A stretch of DNA of 64,000 bases from positions 27,061-91,060 of the forward strand of contig NZ_JADEWL010000015.1 of the NCBI RefSeq assembly GCF_015207665.1. The letters run 5' to 3'. This DNA comes from Plectonema cf. radiosum LEGE 06105 (lineage in GTDB: Bacteria; Cyanobacteriota; Cyanobacteriia; Cyanobacteriales; Nostocaceae). Shown piece by piece: positions 43,372 through 53,510 of this stretch. The position numbers and the translations under genes were made by a program. Under the pieces are notes generated by a model. The model worked only from the letters and a program-made list of their open reading frames with translations. It made no database searches and had not been told where the DNA came from. The stretch's first letter is position 1, and each line of letters starts with the position of its first letter.

Positions 43372-44319
43372 TTAAGCGTGTTTTGAGGCTCTTTCCGTTG
43401 GCAGAGTAATTCCCAAGCGTCGCTGTAAAGCTTCTACAACCTCTTCTGCTGACTTCTGACCGAAGTTTTTGATTTCTAAAAGGTCTTCTTGGGTATAATC
43501 CAATAAATCCGCCACCGAATTTACTTGCGCCCGCTTCAAGCAGTTGTAAGCTCGCACGGAAAGCTGCAATTCTTCGATGGGTATTTGGGCTGTTGGATCT
43601 TGGTCGATTTCTGAAACTGTATCTTCTGGGTTAATTTCGATATTTTTCAGCGGATTAAATAATTCCACTAAAATCCCAGCAGCAGAAGAAAGCGCCTCTT
43701 GTGGAGCAATACTACCGTTTGTCCAAACTTCTAAAAGCAGTCTGTCTTTGGGGTAGCCATTTTCTCCACGAGTTTCTTCAACGCTATAATTAACTTTCCG
43801 CACCGGCATGAAAATTGAATCTATTTGCAGAAAGTCCAAAGATGTAGCTTCTTCACGACCTCTTTCTACCGTGCGATAGCCTTTACCTCTCTCAATCCGA
43901 AATTCCATTTCCAGTCTGCCGCCTTCTGCTAAGGTAGCTATATACTGAGTCTGGTCGATAACTTCTACTTCACTCGGTAAATCAAAGTGGGCTGCGGTGA
44001 CAGTTGCCGGACCGTTCACTAATAAACGACCAATTTGGGGCTGAGAAGAGTGACTTTTGAGAATAAGTTCTTTCATTCTCATCAAGATTTCTAGCACATC
44101 TTCCCGCACACCTTTAACGGTGGCGAATTCATGGGTTACACCGGCAATTCTGACTGCTGTAACTGATGTCCCTTCTAAATTAGATAGTAAAACTCTTCTG
44201 AGAGCGTTGCCAACGGTGGTTCCTTGACCCCTCTCTAAAGGTTCCAAAACAAATTTAGAATAGTGGCTCCGACTTTCTTCTGTATTAGATTCTACACATT
44301 CAATTTGAAACTGCGCCAC
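43372..44319 (-). CDS. rpoA: DNA-directed RNA polymerase subunit alpha
   Basis: In 315 aa, the N-terminal dimerisation domain (LEPLERGQGTTVGNALRRVL, then LSNLEGTSVTAV) is followed after an acidic linker (about 230-245) by the alpha-CTD (LSVRAYNCLKRAQVNSVADL, IKNFGQKSAEEVVEAL) that contacts UP elements and activators. The start is GTG at 44319, backed by a strong GGGAGGT about 8 bases upstream. A 370-bp spacer with a leader hairpin separates it from rpsK, so it may have its own promoter. Confidence 0.97.
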   Translation of the reverse strand: MAQFQIECVESNTEESRSHYSKFVLEPLERGQGTTVGNALRRVLLSNLEGTSVTAVRIAGVTHEFATVKGVREDVLEILMRMKELILKSHSSQPQIGRLLVNGPATVTAAHFDLPSEVEVIDQTQYIATLAEGGRLEMEFRIERGKGYRTVERGREEATSLDFLQIDSIFMPVRKVNYSVEETRGENGYPKDRLLLEVWTNGSIAPQEALSSAAGILVELFNPLKNIEINPEDTVSEIDQDPTAQIPIEELQLSVRAYNCLKRAQVNSVADLLDYTQEDLLEIKNFGQKSAEEVVEALQRRLGITLPTERASKHA

Positions 44320-44693
44320 GGAGTAACCTCCCTTCTTAATCAGGTCCTATCCCGGCAGGCAATTGTTAATTTTTGCCCGCCCTCAATCAATTTAAATTAA
44401 AGTCCGCTTTACTGAGAAAATCATCACAATGCCTGTAAACTAAGGCACTACTCAATATTCCTTACACTTTGCGGAAGCTATGTATCTTTTTTCGAGATGT
44501 GAACTTGAACAGCTTTTGATGTCAGCTATTTTATTTCCACGATTACTTCTGCCATTGAGGAGAATCATCGCAAAAGGCAGATGTAATTTAAAATTGCCGC
44601 CAATAATTAAGGAGCAATAATTAGAGTCAGGTAAGTTATAAATACAGAAATATTTCCGTGTATGCCCGGAATTATACCTTCTTTAAATTGTAT
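44320..44693. promoter_or_regulatory. Spacer upstream of rpoA
   Basis: No gene in 374 bp. On the minus strand GGGCGGGCA and TGCCTGCC (one mismatch, about 44354-44382) form a hairpin 15-20 bp ahead of the rpoA Shine-Dalgarno; it could be a leader structure. An internal promoter for rpoA-rplQ-truA is plausible but no boxes are assigned. Confidence 0.4.
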
Positions 44694-45089
44694 TTAAACT
44701 CTACGTCGCTTGGGTGGACGGCAACCATTATGAGGGATCGGAGTAATATCCCTAATTAAGGTTATTTCCAATCCTGCTCCTTGAATTGCCCGAATAGCTG
44801 TTTCTCTACCTGCTCCCGGACCACTTACCATTACTTCTATCTGACGCATCCCTTGGTCAATAGCTCGTTTAGCTGCGCTTTCGGCTGCTGTTTGAGCGGC
44901 AAAGGGGGTTCCTTTTTTGGCTCCCTTAAAACCACTTGAACCAGCAGAAGCCCAAGAAATCACATCCCCATTAGTATCGGTAATCGTGACGATGCTATTG
45001 TTAAAAGTAGACTGTATATAGGCTACTCCACTAGGTACATTACGTTTTTGTTTTCTGCTTCCGCTTTTTTTTCCTGTTTGTCGTGCCAT
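44694..45089 (-). CDS. rpsK: 30S ribosomal protein S11
   Basis: The 131-aa protein has [40 protein letters not shown] and the C-terminal [18 protein letters not shown], all S11 hallmarks. It follows rpsM by 66 bp and belongs to the same minus-strand operon. ATG at 45089. Confidence 0.98.
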   Translation of the reverse strand: MARQTGKKSGSRKQKRNVPSGVAYIQSTFNNSIVTITDTNGDVISWASAGSSGFKGAKKGTPFAAQTAAESAAKRAIDQGMRQIEVMVSGPGAGRETAIRAIQGAGLEITLIRDITPIPHNGCRPPKRRRV

Positions 45090-45155
45090 ATCGTTATAGT
45101 TGAGTTAAGGTAGAAAGTTGAATATCCAACCGGCATTGAAAAATAACTAATTAGT

Positions 45156-45536
45156 TTATTTACCCGGTGCCTTTTTCTTCCCAGCTACCGTCTGTCTTCT
45201 TCCACGACGGGTTCTAGCATTGGTACGAGTCCTCTGACCTCTGACTGGTAAGCCCATACGGTGGCGACGACCCCGGTAACTGCCAATATCAACCAAGCGC
45301 TTGATATTCATCGCTTCCCAGCGTCTTAAGTCACCTTCTATTTGATAGTTTTTCTCTACCTCTGCTCGCAAGGCTGTGACATCACTATCACTCAAGTCTT
45401 TGACTCTAGTGTCAGGATTAACACCTGTTGCAGCTAATATTTTGTGCGAACTTGTTAAGCCAATTCCAAAAATGTAAGTTAGACCTATTTCAATACGCTT
45501 ATCGCGTGGCAAGTCTATTCCGGCAATCCGTGCCAT
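45156..45536 (-). CDS. rpsM: 30S ribosomal protein S13
   Basis: The 126-aa protein begins [20 protein letters not shown] and contains the helix-two-turn-helix [17 protein letters not shown] and a basic tail [20 protein letters not shown] typical of S13 at the subunit head. ATG at 45536; rpmJ lies 150 bp upstream on the transcript. Confidence 0.98.
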   Translation of the reverse strand: MARIAGIDLPRDKRIEIGLTYIFGIGLTSSHKILAATGVNPDTRVKDLSDSDVTALRAEVEKNYQIEGDLRRWEAMNIKRLVDIGSYRGRRHRMGLPVRGQRTRTNARTRRGRRQTVAGKKKAPGK

Positions 45537-45688
45537 TATAGAAGTCTCCTAATATTATGTTTTTTTCATCTATACGCGCTTGCAAGGTTCGGATGTCTAT
45601 GTAACTTAATACATCCGAATGGTGAATCATCACGTCAAAACCTTTTCTCTAAGATTTGCCTGTCTCGACGCTCAAATTGGCAGCGGTT

Positions 45689-45802
45689 TTACCCTTGACG
45701 TTGCTTGTGCTTGGGATTTGAACAAATAACCATTACCCGACCACGCCGTTTGATGACGCTACATTTCTCGCACATTTTTTTCACCGACGCTCTTACTTTC
45801 AT
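45689..45802 (-). CDS. rpmJ: 50S ribosomal protein L36
   Basis: The 37-residue frame reads [20 protein letters not shown] followed by [17 protein letters not shown] and a TAA stop. The zinc ligands C-x2-C...C...H are all present (MCEKC, VICSN, KHK), so this is the zinc-binding form. The position between infA and rpsM is the expected one. Confidence 0.95.
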   Translation of the reverse strand: MKVRASVKKMCEKCSVIKRRGRVMVICSNPKHKQRQG

Positions 45803-45920
45803 TGCCTTTTCAATCAACTCCAAATAGTAAATTATAACACGATTTCGCAAACTTTTCAGTTAATTTTGATGTAAAACAAAAACTTTGAGATTGTAGTATA
45901 ATATTCCACATAAGATAAAC

Positions 45921-46145
45921 TTACTTTTTACGCAATCGATAAGTAATTCTACCTTTTGTTAGGTCATAAGGTGTAAGTTCAACTTTGACGCGATCCCCAG
46001 GTAGAATCTTGATATAGTTCCGGCGAATTTTACCAGATATATGGGCTAAAACGTTAAAGCCATTATCTAGGTCTACACGGAACATGGCATTAGGCAGGGA
46101 TTCTGTTACCGTGCCTTCCATTTCAATTAAATCTTGTTTGGACAA
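45921..46145 (-). CDS. infA: Translation initiation factor IF-1
   Basis: The 74-aa OB-fold protein starts [20 protein letters not shown], then has [20 protein letters not shown] and the end [18 protein letters not shown]. It blocks the ribosomal A site during initiation. It sits between adk and rpmJ as in other cyanobacteria. The 219-bp spacer to adk shows no further gene. Confidence 0.97.
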
Positions 46146-46364
46146 TTTGTTTTTCCTTCAACTCAACAGTATTTTTTTGATTGCAGCTAGTAATGAGAGC
46201 AAATTTTTTAGATTTTTAGAATATATATCAACAATTTATTAATATATCTTATTTAAAGTTTTATTGCTTATTACCGAACTATGACTGAGAACGGGTGGTA
46301 AGCGCCAGTTTAGAAGTAAAATGAATCAAGATATTCAGATTACTTCTAAAAAAAATTGCTTTTT

Positions 46365-46922
46365 TTAACAACTGACAATTAAATCTTTGAGGTTGGAAGT
46401 AACGGATTGAGGAGATTTATTGCCATCGATAACGATTAACTGTTTGCGATCGCGATAATAATCGATCAAAGGTGTAGTCTCGGAACGGTAAACTTCTAAA
46501 CGATGACGAATAATCTCTTCGGAGTCATCTTTTCGTCCGCGTTCGAGCAAACGACCGACAACTACATCATCTGGTACATCTAGATTGATTACCATCACGC
46601 CGTCTAAATTGATTTTTTGCAACAAATTATCTAAAAAAGCGGCTTGAGAAACTGTACGAGGGAAACCGTCAAGAATCCACCCGGAAGTAGTATCGGCTCT
46701 TTGTAAGCGTTCCTCTACCATATCTTGGACTAATAAGTCAGGAACTAACTGACCGCTATCTACATAGCTTTTAGCTTTGACACCTAAAGGCGTTTGTTCT
46801 TTAATAGCTTCGCGGAGGATATCACCAGTAGAAATATGGGGAACTCCCCAGTGGTCAGCTAAAATTTTAGCTTGAGTTCCCTTACCGGCTCCGGGTGGTC
46901 CTAAAAAAATGATTCGGGTCAC
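46365..46922 (-). CDS. adk: Adenylate kinase
   Basis: The 185-aa short-form enzyme interconverts AMP, ADP and ATP. P-loop FLGPPGAGKGTQAKIL is at residues 5-20, the AMP site at ISTGDILREA, WILDGFPRTVSQA, and the short lid at LLERGRKDDSEEIIRHRLEV. The lack of the long zinc lid is normal for cyanobacterial Adk. Its ATG shares a base with the secY stop, so translation is coupled. Confidence 0.97.
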   Translation of the reverse strand: MTRIIFLGPPGAGKGTQAKILADHWGVPHISTGDILREAIKEQTPLGVKAKSYVDSGQLVPDLLVQDMVEERLQRADTTSGWILDGFPRTVSQAAFLDNLLQKINLDGVMVINLDVPDDVVVGRLLERGRKDDSEEIIRHRLEVYRSETTPLIDYYRDRKQLIVIDGNKSPQSVTSNLKDLIVSC

Positions 46923-48235
46923 TATTGTTTCACCATCCCTTCATAACGCTGAGAAATCACGTAAGTTTGGATTTGTTTAGCCGTATCAATAGCAACACCT
47001 ACCAAAATTAACAAAGAGGTAGCACCCAAACCTCGGAAAGTCGGTACTCCCAATGCTCTTTCCACCACGGTAGGAATAATCGCAACCAATCCCAAAAAAC
47101 CAGCACCCAAAAAGGTAAGTCGGTTCAAAACTCTTTCTAGATATTCGCTGGTTGCTTTACCAGGGCGAATTCCCGGAATTGAGGAACCCATTTTCTTTAA
47201 ATTTTGAGCGATGTCAACTGGGTTAACAATCAAGGAAGAATAGAAGTAGCTAAAGAAAATAATTGAAAACAGGTATATGAGTGCATAAGCCCACCAACCG
47301 GAACCACCAGGATTCAGATAAGTGTTTGTAAACTCAGCTATTTGCTGATTTTGAGTAAATTGACCAATTAAAAGAGGTAAACTCAAAATTGCAGTGGCAA
47401 AAATAATTGGCATTACTCCACCCTGATTGAGTCGCAGGGGTAAGAAGCTGCGTTGTTCTGCGAGAACTCTTCTACCGACTTGTCGTCTAGCCGAAATAAT
47501 CGGAATCCGACGCATCCCTTCTTGAACAAAAACGATACCAACAATTGTTGCCAAGAAAAGCAGTAATAATACAACGACTTGACCGACTGCTTGACGACCT
47601 CCAACTTGAGCGAAACTGATAGTACTGCCCAAAGTTGTAGGTAGAGAAGATACAATATTGAGGAAAATAAGTAAGGATGCTCCATTACCAATTCCTCTTT
47701 CTGTAATCACTTCCGATGCCCACATCACGAACATCGAACCAGCGACAAGAGCTAAAGCAGTTTCAAATACGAAAACCAGACCGAAATCAATTGCAAAGCC
47801 TTTAAGCCAAACTGCCGAAATAAATATACTTTGAACAATTCCCCAACCCAAAGCGACATATCGGGTAATTTGAGAAATCTTGCGTCTTCCAGCTTCGCCT
47901 TCGTCTTTCTGTAATTTTTCTAAAGCTGGGATAGCAGCCGTAAGTAGTTGTATGATAATCGAGGCATTAATAAACGGTAAAATACCAAGAGTAAAAACTC
48001 CTAATGCCGAGAATCCACCACCAGAGAAAATATCCAAAATTCCTGCTAAACCATTACCTCCTTGCATAGCAGCACTAAAACGCACTCGATCTATCCCTGG
48101 AATAGGTATATAAATACCCAAACGAATCAAAAGTAAAATACCGATGGTGACAAACAGCCGACCTCTCAAACCTGCTGCTTGCGCCATCTGCATAAAAGTT
48201 TCTTGAGCAGTTGGAGCTCTATCTCGACTTATCAT
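46922..48235 (-). CDS. secY: Preprotein translocase subunit SecY
   Basis: The 437-aa channel protein shows ten hydrophobic helices and the motifs GIYIPIPGIDR, GILPFINASIIIQLLTAAIP (helix 2, lateral gate) and GIRPGKATSEYLERVLNRLT. It forms the export channel in cytoplasmic and thylakoid membranes. ATG at 48235. It is placed between rplO and adk within the ribosomal operon; secE is not in the window. Confidence 0.97.
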   Translation of the reverse strand: MISRDRAPTAQETFMQMAQAAGLRGRLFVTIGILLLIRLGIYIPIPGIDRVRFSAAMQGGNGLAGILDIFSGGGFSALGVFTLGILPFINASIIIQLLTAAIPALEKLQKDEGEAGRRKISQITRYVALGWGIVQSIFISAVWLKGFAIDFGLVFVFETALALVAGSMFVMWASEVITERGIGNGASLLIFLNIVSSLPTTLGSTISFAQVGGRQAVGQVVVLLLLFLATIVGIVFVQEGMRRIPIISARRQVGRRVLAEQRSFLPLRLNQGGVMPIIFATAILSLPLLIGQFTQNQQIAEFTNTYLNPGGSGWWAYALIYLFSIIFFSYFYSSLIVNPVDIAQNLKKMGSSIPGIRPGKATSEYLERVLNRLTFLGAGFLGLVAIIPTVVERALGVPTFRGLGATSLLILVGVAIDTAKQIQTYVISQRYEGMVKQ

Positions 48236-48328
48236 AATGACGATTTACCGATGAATGTTAACCAGGCAGCACGGGGCTGTATTCATTGCATTTTTTAGTG
48301 CGCTATTTTGACTGAATGGCTCACTTAC

Positions 48329-48772
48329 TTATACAACTTCACAGCTACCACCAGCTGCCTCAATTTTGCTACGAGCCGTATCCGTAAAAGCTGCGGCTTG
48401 TACTTTTAGAGCAACGTTTAATTCTCCATCTCCGAGAATTTTTAATGGTCCTTGTACGGCAGTGAGAATACCATTCTCTCGTAACAAAGTCACATTAACT
48501 TCTGTATTTGCTGGGAGTGAAGACAATTTCTCTACATTAATCGTAGTGTATTTTTTCCGATTAACGACGGGAAAACCTTTAAGTTTAGGTATCCGACGAT
48601 AAAGGGGCTGCTGACCACCTTCAAAACCTGGTCTGGTTCCACTTCCGGAACGAGATTTTTGACCACGCATACCAAAACCGCAGCTAGCACCTTGTCCAGC
48701 TGAAATCCCGCGTCCGACACGTCGGCGACGTTTCTTAGAACCCTCTTGAGGGCGAACATCCTGTAGTCTCAT
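48329..48772 (-). CDS. rplO: 50S ribosomal protein L15
   Basis: The 147-aa protein has the Gly/Arg-rich N-terminus ([20 protein letters not shown], then RGQKSRSG) and [19 protein letters not shown] typical of L15. ATG at 48772. It comes directly after rpsE; rpmD (L30) is absent between them, as usual in cyanobacteria. Confidence 0.97.
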   Translation of the reverse strand: MRLQDVRPQEGSKKRRRRVGRGISAGQGASCGFGMRGQKSRSGSGTRPGFEGGQQPLYRRIPKLKGFPVVNRKKYTTINVEKLSSLPANTEVNVTLLRENGILTAVQGPLKILGDGELNVALKVQAAAFTDTARSKIEAAGGSCEVV

Positions 48773-48818
48773 TTTGGTTACTTATATTTTTTTTACACGA
48801 TTGCTCGCAATTTACACT

Positions 48819-49346
48819 CTACTGGGCGTAAAGTTTTTCAATACTGACATCTCTACTTTCGGCAACTTCATTGAAGTTTCGCAACACTGAAAGAGCGTTC
48901 ATTGCGGCTCTGGCGTTATTGAGAGGGTTGTTAGAGCCGAGTTGTTTTGCTAAAACGTTACGAACTCCTGCTAATTCCAGTACGGTACGCACTGCACCAC
49001 CAGCAATTACACCAGTACCAGGTGATGCTGGTCGCATAATAACTTTAGCACCGCCACCAACACCATTAGTTGGATGAGGAATAGAGTTGGATTTGGTAAT
49101 TGGAATTTCTACCAAATGTTTTTTGCCATCAGCTACACCTTTTTTGACGGCTCCAATCACATCACTGGCTTTACCTACTCCCACCCCAACTTGACCGCGT
49201 TCGTTACCGACGACTACAATTGCCCGGAAGCTGAGTTTTTTACCTCCTTTGACAACCTTGCTTACTCGTCGGATTTGAATTACGCGCTCTTGCCAGTTAG
49301 TTTCTTCTTTTTTAGCTCGGCTCGTTTTACGACGATTATTTGCCAT
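48819..49346 (-). CDS. rpsE: 30S ribosomal protein S5
   Basis: The 175-aa protein has the dsRNA-binding-like N-domain ([40 protein letters not shown]) and a C-domain with [20 protein letters not shown]5 influences mRNA entry and fidelity. ATG at 49346, 38 bp after rplR. Confidence 0.98.
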   Translation of the reverse strand: MANNRRKTSRAKKEETNWQERVIQIRRVSKVVKGGKKLSFRAIVVVGNERGQVGVGVGKASDVIGAVKKGVADGKKHLVEIPITKSNSIPHPTNGVGGGAKVIMRPASPGTGVIAGGAVRTVLELAGVRNVLAKQLGSNNPLNNARAAMNALSVLRNFNEVAESRDVSIEKLYAQ

Positions 49347-49384
49347 GTTTTGAATGTTCTCTTGATTTTACTTGTCAATTGGCT

Positions 49385-49747
49385 TTAGAAACTTAAACCA
49401 GCTTCTCGCGCCGCATCAGCTAATGCTTTGATACGTCCATGATAAAGGTTGCCTCCACGGTCAAATACGACTTGAGTAATGCCTTTTTCTAACGCTCGTA
49501 CAGCTAATGTCTTGCCAACTTCAGTGGAAGCCGCTTGATTAGAACCGGAAGTCAATTTAGATTTTAATTCCGGCTCTAAACTTGATGCTGTAGCCAAAGT
49601 TTGGTGTGATGTATCATCTATCACTTGAGCATAAATATGCTCGTTGGAGCGATACACTGCCAAGCGAGGACGCTCGGAAGAGCCAAATACTTTGCCTCTG
49701 ATGCGTCGATGACGACGCTGTTTTGATTGTTGACGGGTAGTTTTCAT
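49385..49747 (-). CDS. rplR: 50S ribosomal protein L18
   Basis: The 120-aa protein has a basic N-terminus ([20 protein letters not shown]), [19 protein letters not shown] and the end [20 protein letters not shown], the 5S rRNA-binding L18 pattern. It starts 3 bp after the rplF stop, so the two are coupled. Confidence 0.98.
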   Translation of the reverse strand: MKTTRQQSKQRRHRRIRGKVFGSSERPRLAVYRSNEHIYAQVIDDTSHQTLATASSLEPELKSKLTSGSNQAASTEVGKTLAVRALEKGITQVVFDRGGNLYHGRIKALADAAREAGLSF

Positions 49748-49750
49748 AAT

Positions 49751-50302
49751 TTACTTTTTACCACCTTTACCAGCTTTACCAGCTTTACGTCTGACAATTT
49801 CGTTATCATAACGAATGCCTTTACCTTTGTAAGGTTCTGGTGGACGAACCGCACGAATTTTAGCGGCTGTATTTCCAACCACTTCTTTGTCGTAACCGCT
49901 AACAACTATCGCAACGCCTTTTTCTTCAATCGCAAATTGAACTCCTTCTGGTGGAGCAATTTCCACGGGATGACTATATCCAACGTTGAGAACTAAATCA
50001 CGACCTTTGACTTGCGCTCGATAACCAACACCTTGAAGTTTCAATTGACGCTGAAATCCTTTAGAAACACCTTCAACCATGTTGGAAACCAAAGTACGAC
50101 TTAAGCCGTGCATTTGTCGGCACACTCTCGAATCGTCTTGGCGGGATACAGTTAAAGTATCTCCTTCTTGGGAAACGCTAACTTGAGTTGGAAGTTCCCG
50201 TGAAAGTTCGCCTTTTGGACCTTTTACAGATACTTTGCCACCGTTAATTGTGACTTGTACCTTTGCAGGTATTGTTATTGGTTGTTTACCAATTCTAGAC
50301 AT
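49751..50302 (-). CDS. rplF: 50S ribosomal protein L6
   Basis: The 183-aa protein begins [20 protein letters not shown] and has the second-domain signature [20 protein letters not shown], followed by a Lys/Gly-rich tail. Its upstream spacer (50303-50466) to rpsH is filled with inverted heptamer runs. ATG at 50302. Confidence 0.98.
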   Translation of the reverse strand: MSRIGKQPITIPAKVQVTINGGKVSVKGPKGELSRELPTQVSVSQEGDTLTVSRQDDSRVCRQMHGLSRTLVSNMVEGVSKGFQRQLKLQGVGYRAQVKGRDLVLNVGYSHPVEIAPPEGVQFAIEEKGVAIVVSGYDKEVVGNTAAKIRAVRPPEPYKGKGIRYDNEIVRRKAGKAGKGGKK

Positions 50303-50324
50303 GGTTTTTTGTCCTTAAATGTCC

Positions 50325-50462
50325 CAATTTTAGATTTTGAATTTTGGATTTTGGATTGAGGAAATTATCACCACTACTAACTTAAAGACGAGTTCTATCT
50401 CACAAATTTCTTAGTAGGAATTTAGAAAAATCTAAAATCTAAAATCTAAAATCCAAAATTTC
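50325..50462. repeat. Inverted heptamer runs between rpsH and rplF
   Basis: TTTTGGA/TTTTAGA units at about 50329-50358 face ATCTAAA/ATCCAAA units at about 50428-50460, about 70 bp apart. As RNA the two runs could pair into a long hairpin inside the ribosomal operon transcript. Confidence 0.65.
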
Positions 50463-50466
50463 TGAA

Positions 50467-50868
50467 CTACCAAACGTAGCAAAGTACTTCGCCGCCTAAA
50501 TTTTTCTGACGTGCCTCTCGGTCGGTCATGATGCCGGAGGATGTAGATATTATGGCAATACCAATACCGCCTAATACTCTTGGTAAGTCTTTTTTATTGG
50601 AATATACTCGCAAACCCGGTCTGCTAATTCGTTTGAGAGCAGTGATTACTGGTTGGCGATTTTTACCTTTATATTTCAAAGAGATTACCAAATGAGTCTC
50701 AATTCCTTCTCCGGCTGTTTCAAAATCATTGATAAAGCCTTCTTCCCGCAACACTTTAGCTATATTTTGGCTCATTTTGGCTGCTGGCACTTGTGTTGTT
50801 TGATGCCGAGCCAAATTAGCGTTGCGGATGCGCGTCAGCATATCTGCAATTGTGTCGTTTGCCGCCAT
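50467..50868 (-). CDS. rpsH: 30S ribosomal protein S8
   Basis: The 133-aa protein begins [20 protein letters not shown] and ends with the S8 signature [20 protein letters not shown] and [10 protein letters not shown]8 is an early 16S rRNA binder and in other bacteria regulates the spc operon. It follows rplE by 22 bp; rpsN (S14) is missing between L5 and S8, normal in cyanobacteria. Confidence 0.98.
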   Translation of the reverse strand: MAANDTIADMLTRIRNANLARHQTTQVPAAKMSQNIAKVLREEGFINDFETAGEGIETHLVISLKYKGKNRQPVITALKRISRPGLRVYSNKKDLPRVLGGIGIAIISTSSGIMTDREARQKNLGGEVLCYVW

Positions 50869-50890
50869 CGTTTCCTCTATTTAGATGAAC

Positions 50891-51436
50891 TTATTGCTCC
50901 CGAAAGGGCATTCCCATTTCTTTTAGTAAAGCGCGACCTTCTTGATCATTTCTAGCTGTAGTAATGATCGAGATGTCCATACCGCGAATTTGGTCAACTT
51001 GGTCGTATTCAACCTCTGGAAAAATTAATTGTTCTCTAACTCCTAGAGTATAATTTCCCCGACCATCAAAGCTTTTGGCACTGACTCCGCGAAAGTCACG
51101 AATTCTCGGTAATGACAGGTTAATCAAACGGTCGAGAAAGTTGTACATCTTATCGCTTCTAAGAGTTACCATTACCCCTACAGGCATACCTTCTCGAATT
51201 TTGAATCCTGCGATCGCCTTTTTTGCTCGCGTGACTACTGGTTTTTGACCAGTAATCAATGCTATCTCATTTAGAGATGCTTCTAATGCTTTGGCATTTT
51301 GAGAAGCTTCCCCCAATCCTCTGTTAACACTTACTTTTAGAACCTTCGGTACCTGATGGATATTTGAATATTCAAATTGTTTCATCAGATTGGGGACAAT
51401 TGTCTCCAGATATCTACTTTTTAATCCTACTGCCAT
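50891..51436 (-). CDS. rplE: 50S ribosomal protein L5
   Basis: The 181-aa protein has [40 protein letters not shown] and [20 protein letters not shown]. It binds 5S rRNA at the central protuberance. The ATG at 51436 ([11 protein letters not shown]) is chosen: AGGAG lies 7 bases upstream, and the 13 extra codons above it have no family counterpart. Confidence 0.97.
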   Translation of the reverse strand: MAVGLKSRYLETIVPNLMKQFEYSNIHQVPKVLKVSVNRGLGEASQNAKALEASLNEIALITGQKPVVTRAKKAIAGFKIREGMPVGVMVTLRSDKMYNFLDRLINLSLPRIRDFRGVSAKSFDGRGNYTLGVREQLIFPEVEYDQVDQIRGMDISIITTARNDQEGRALLKEMGMPFREQ

Positions 51437-51469
51437 TTTTTCTCCTAATCCCTGGGCTTGGTCAGGGAA

Positions 51470-51600
51470 ATACAAGTTATGAGTTATGAGTTATGAGTTA
51501 TGAGTTATGAAGCTCCTAATTCTTAACTATTTATCAATGAGTTATAAGGATTTAAAATGATTAAATTCCTAACTCCTCACTCTTAACTCCTAACTATTTA
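51470..51600. repeat. Heptamer arrays between rplX and rplE
   Basis: About five GTTATGA units (51477-51510) and CTTAACT/CCTAACT units (about 51560-51597). The second run includes the rplX stop codon. Confidence 0.75.
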
Positions 51601-51947
51601 TCAATTATTTCCCCAGTTTTCTTTAACATTCTGACTTTTTTACCTTCTTGGGTAAAGGTATAACAGACGCGAGAAGCTACGTTTTCCTTGGTGGAATAAA
51701 GCATAACGTTAGAACTATGAATGGGAAATTCCTGGGTAACAATTTTTCCCGATTCACCTTCTTGTTGAGGCTTGACGTGCTTGGTTTTAATATTTACACC
51801 TTTAACAATAACTTTACTCTTTTTAGTCATTGTTTCCACAATTTCACCGACTTTGCCTTTGTCTTTTCCAGAAATTACCTGAACGGTATCTCCAGTTTTG
51901 ACGTGCATTTTGTGAAATTTAGGCTTCACGTTTTTCTTAATTGACAT
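51594..51947 (-). CDS. rplX: 50S ribosomal protein L24
   Basis: The 117-aa KOW-domain protein has [40 protein letters not shown] and [13 protein letters not shown]. It nucleates 23S folding. It overlaps rplN by 1 bp at its start. The stop codon lies inside a heptamer repeat. Confidence 0.97.
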   Translation of the reverse strand: MSIKKNVKPKFHKMHVKTGDTVQVISGKDKGKVGEIVETMTKKSKVIVKGVNIKTKHVKPQQEGESGKIVTQEFPIHSSNVMLYSTKENVASRVCYTFTQEGKKVRMLKKTGEIIDK

Positions 51948-52315
51948 TACAGTACCTCCGGTGCCAGAGAAACTATTTTAGTGAAATTTTTATCGCGTAA
52001 TTCCCGTGCTACGGGACCAAATACCCGTGTTCCTCTGGGATTTCCGTCTTTGTTAATGATGACTGCGGCGTTATCATCAAAACGAATGGTCATGCCGGTT
52101 TCGCGATTTACGCCTTTTTTAGTACGGACTATTACAGCTTCTACCACATCAGACTTTTTCACAGCCATATTTGGTTGGGCATCTTTGACGACAGCGATAA
52201 TGCGATCGCCAATGCTGCCATAGCTTCGATTCCCGGCACCCAGAACACGGATGCACATCAATTTACGCGCACCGCTGTTATCAGCAACATTTAGGTAAGA
52301 CTGGGCTTGTATCAC
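51947..52315 (-). CDS. rplN: 50S ribosomal protein L14
   Basis: The 122-aa protein begins [20 protein letters not shown] and contains [20 protein letters not shown] and [20 protein letters not shown]. Full match to bacterial L14. Coupled to rplX by a 1-bp overlap; ATG at 52315. Confidence 0.98.
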   Translation of the reverse strand: MIQAQSYLNVADNSGARKLMCIRVLGAGNRSYGSIGDRIIAVVKDAQPNMAVKKSDVVEAVIVRTKKGVNRETGMTIRFDDNAAVIINKDGNPRGTRVFGPVARELRDKNFTKIVSLAPEVL

Positions 52316-52363
52316 AATTTATCTCCATTGTAAAGTTGTTAAGGATGTAACAACCGCTTGTTA

Positions 52364-52612
52364 TCAGTTATTCCTGCTATTGAGGATTTCTTTAACTTGC
52401 CAGCGCTTAGTTTTGCTTAAGGGTCTGGTTTCCTGAATCCGGACGCGATCGCCTTCTTTACAGTTATTTTCTTCGTCGTGAACTTTGTAGCGTTTGGTTG
52501 TAACTACAATTTTGCCGTATTTTTGATGACTATCACGGCTTTCCACGGCGACTACGACGGTTTTTTGCATTTTATCGCTGACTACTAAGCCAACTCTTTC
52601 TTTAATAGCCAT
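52364..52612 (-). CDS. rpsQ: 30S ribosomal protein S17
   Basis: The 82-aa OB-fold protein has [40 protein letters not shown] and [18 protein letters not shown]. It binds the 5' domain of 16S rRNA. Its start codon (52612) directly abuts the heptamer-filled spacer to rpmC, so the usual Shine-Dalgarno is degraded. Confidence 0.97.
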   Translation of the reverse strand: MAIKERVGLVVSDKMQKTVVVAVESRDSHQKYGKIVVTTKRYKVHDEENNCKEGDRVRIQETRPLSKTKRWQVKEILNSRNN

Positions 52613-52738
52613 TAGTTGTTAATTGTTAGTTGATGGTTGTTAGTTGATGGTTGTTGGTTGTTGGTTGTTGGTTGTTAGTTGATGGTTTTTGGTTGATGGT
52701 TGTTAGTTGTTTATCGACTAACCACTATCCACTATCCA
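52613..52738. repeat. Heptamer (STRR) array between rpmC and rpsQ
   Basis: Mixed GTTGTTA/GTTGTTG/GTTGATG units fill about 52615-52712, then CCACTAT units. The array reaches from the rpsQ start codon to the rpmC stop codon. Confidence 0.8.
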
Positions 52739-52948
52739 TTAACTATTGTTAGCCCGTTGACGTTCTGCTTCTACTGTTAGCAATTGAGCTAAACGGTGAC
52801 GAGCGTGTTTAAATTTTGCGGGCTTCTCTAACTGTTTAGTTGCTTGTTGTAAGCGCAGATCGAATAACTGCTTTTTAGTGGCAACAATTTCTTGCACTAA
52901 TTGCTCGTCGCTCAAATCTCTAGCTTCTGAAATTTTAGGAAAAGGCAT
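52739..52948 (-). CDS. rpmC: 50S ribosomal protein L29
   Basis: The 69-aa helical-hairpin protein reads [20 protein letters not shown], then [20 protein letters not shown], and ends in a short polar tail. L29 lies at the exit tunnel where SRP and trigger factor dock. It starts 3 bp after the rplP stop. Confidence 0.96.
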   Translation of the reverse strand: MPFPKISEARDLSDEQLVQEIVATKKQLFDLRLQQATKQLEKPAKFKHARHRLAQLLTVEAERQRANNS

Positions 52949-52951
52949 AAT

Positions 52952-53377
52952 TTATGCTTTTGGTTCTTGTTCGGCACGGGAAATAAATTTAGTTTTTATT
53001 GGTAGCTTGTGTGAAGCTAAACGCATAGCTTCGCGAGCAGTTTCTTCAGCTACACCAGCAATTTCAAATAAAATTCTTCCTGGCTTAACTACAGCTACCC
53101 AATATTCGGGATTACCTTTACCAGAACCCATTCGGGTTTCTGCGGGACGCATTGTCACGGGTTTATCTGGGAATACTCGAATCCAGATTTTTCCACCCCT
53201 ACGAATGTAACGAGTCATCGCTCGACGGGAGGCTTCAATTTGACGAGATGTAATCCAAGATGGTTCTTGAGCCTGGAGAGCAAAATCACCAAAGTTGAGA
53301 CTACTACCTCGCATCGCTAATCCTGTCATCCGTCCGCGATGTTGCTTACGGAATTTAGTTCTTTTAGGACTTAACAT
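52952..53377 (-). CDS. rplP: 50S ribosomal protein L16
   Basis: The 141-aa protein begins [20 protein letters not shown] and contains [20 protein letters not shown] and [21 protein letters not shown]16 contacts A-site tRNA. A heptamer-filled spacer (53378-53503) separates it from rpsC. ATG at 53377. Confidence 0.98.
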   Translation of the reverse strand: MLSPKRTKFRKQHRGRMTGLAMRGSSLNFGDFALQAQEPSWITSRQIEASRRAMTRYIRRGGKIWIRVFPDKPVTMRPAETRMGSGKGNPEYWVAVVKPGRILFEIAGVAEETAREAMRLASHKLPIKTKFISRAEQEPKA

Positions 53378-53384
53378 GAGTCAA

Positions 53385-53510
53385 TAGTTGTTGGTTGTTA
53401 GTTGCTAGTTGTTGGTTGTTAGTTGTTAGTTGTTAGTTGTTGGTTGTTAGTTGTTTATCTTCTAACCACTAACCACTATCGACTAACCACTATCGACTAA
53501 CCACTAATTT
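53385..53510. repeat. Heptamer (STRR) array between rpsC and rplP
   Basis: GTTGTTA/GTTGTTG units (about 53388-53453), then CACTAAC/CGACTAA units (about 53462-53506) that include the rpsC stop codon TAG at 53504-53506. Confidence 0.8.

Noticed and set aside
46365..46922. Truncated adenylate kinase
   Set aside because: The short lid is the normal form in cyanobacteria; all active-site motifs are present.
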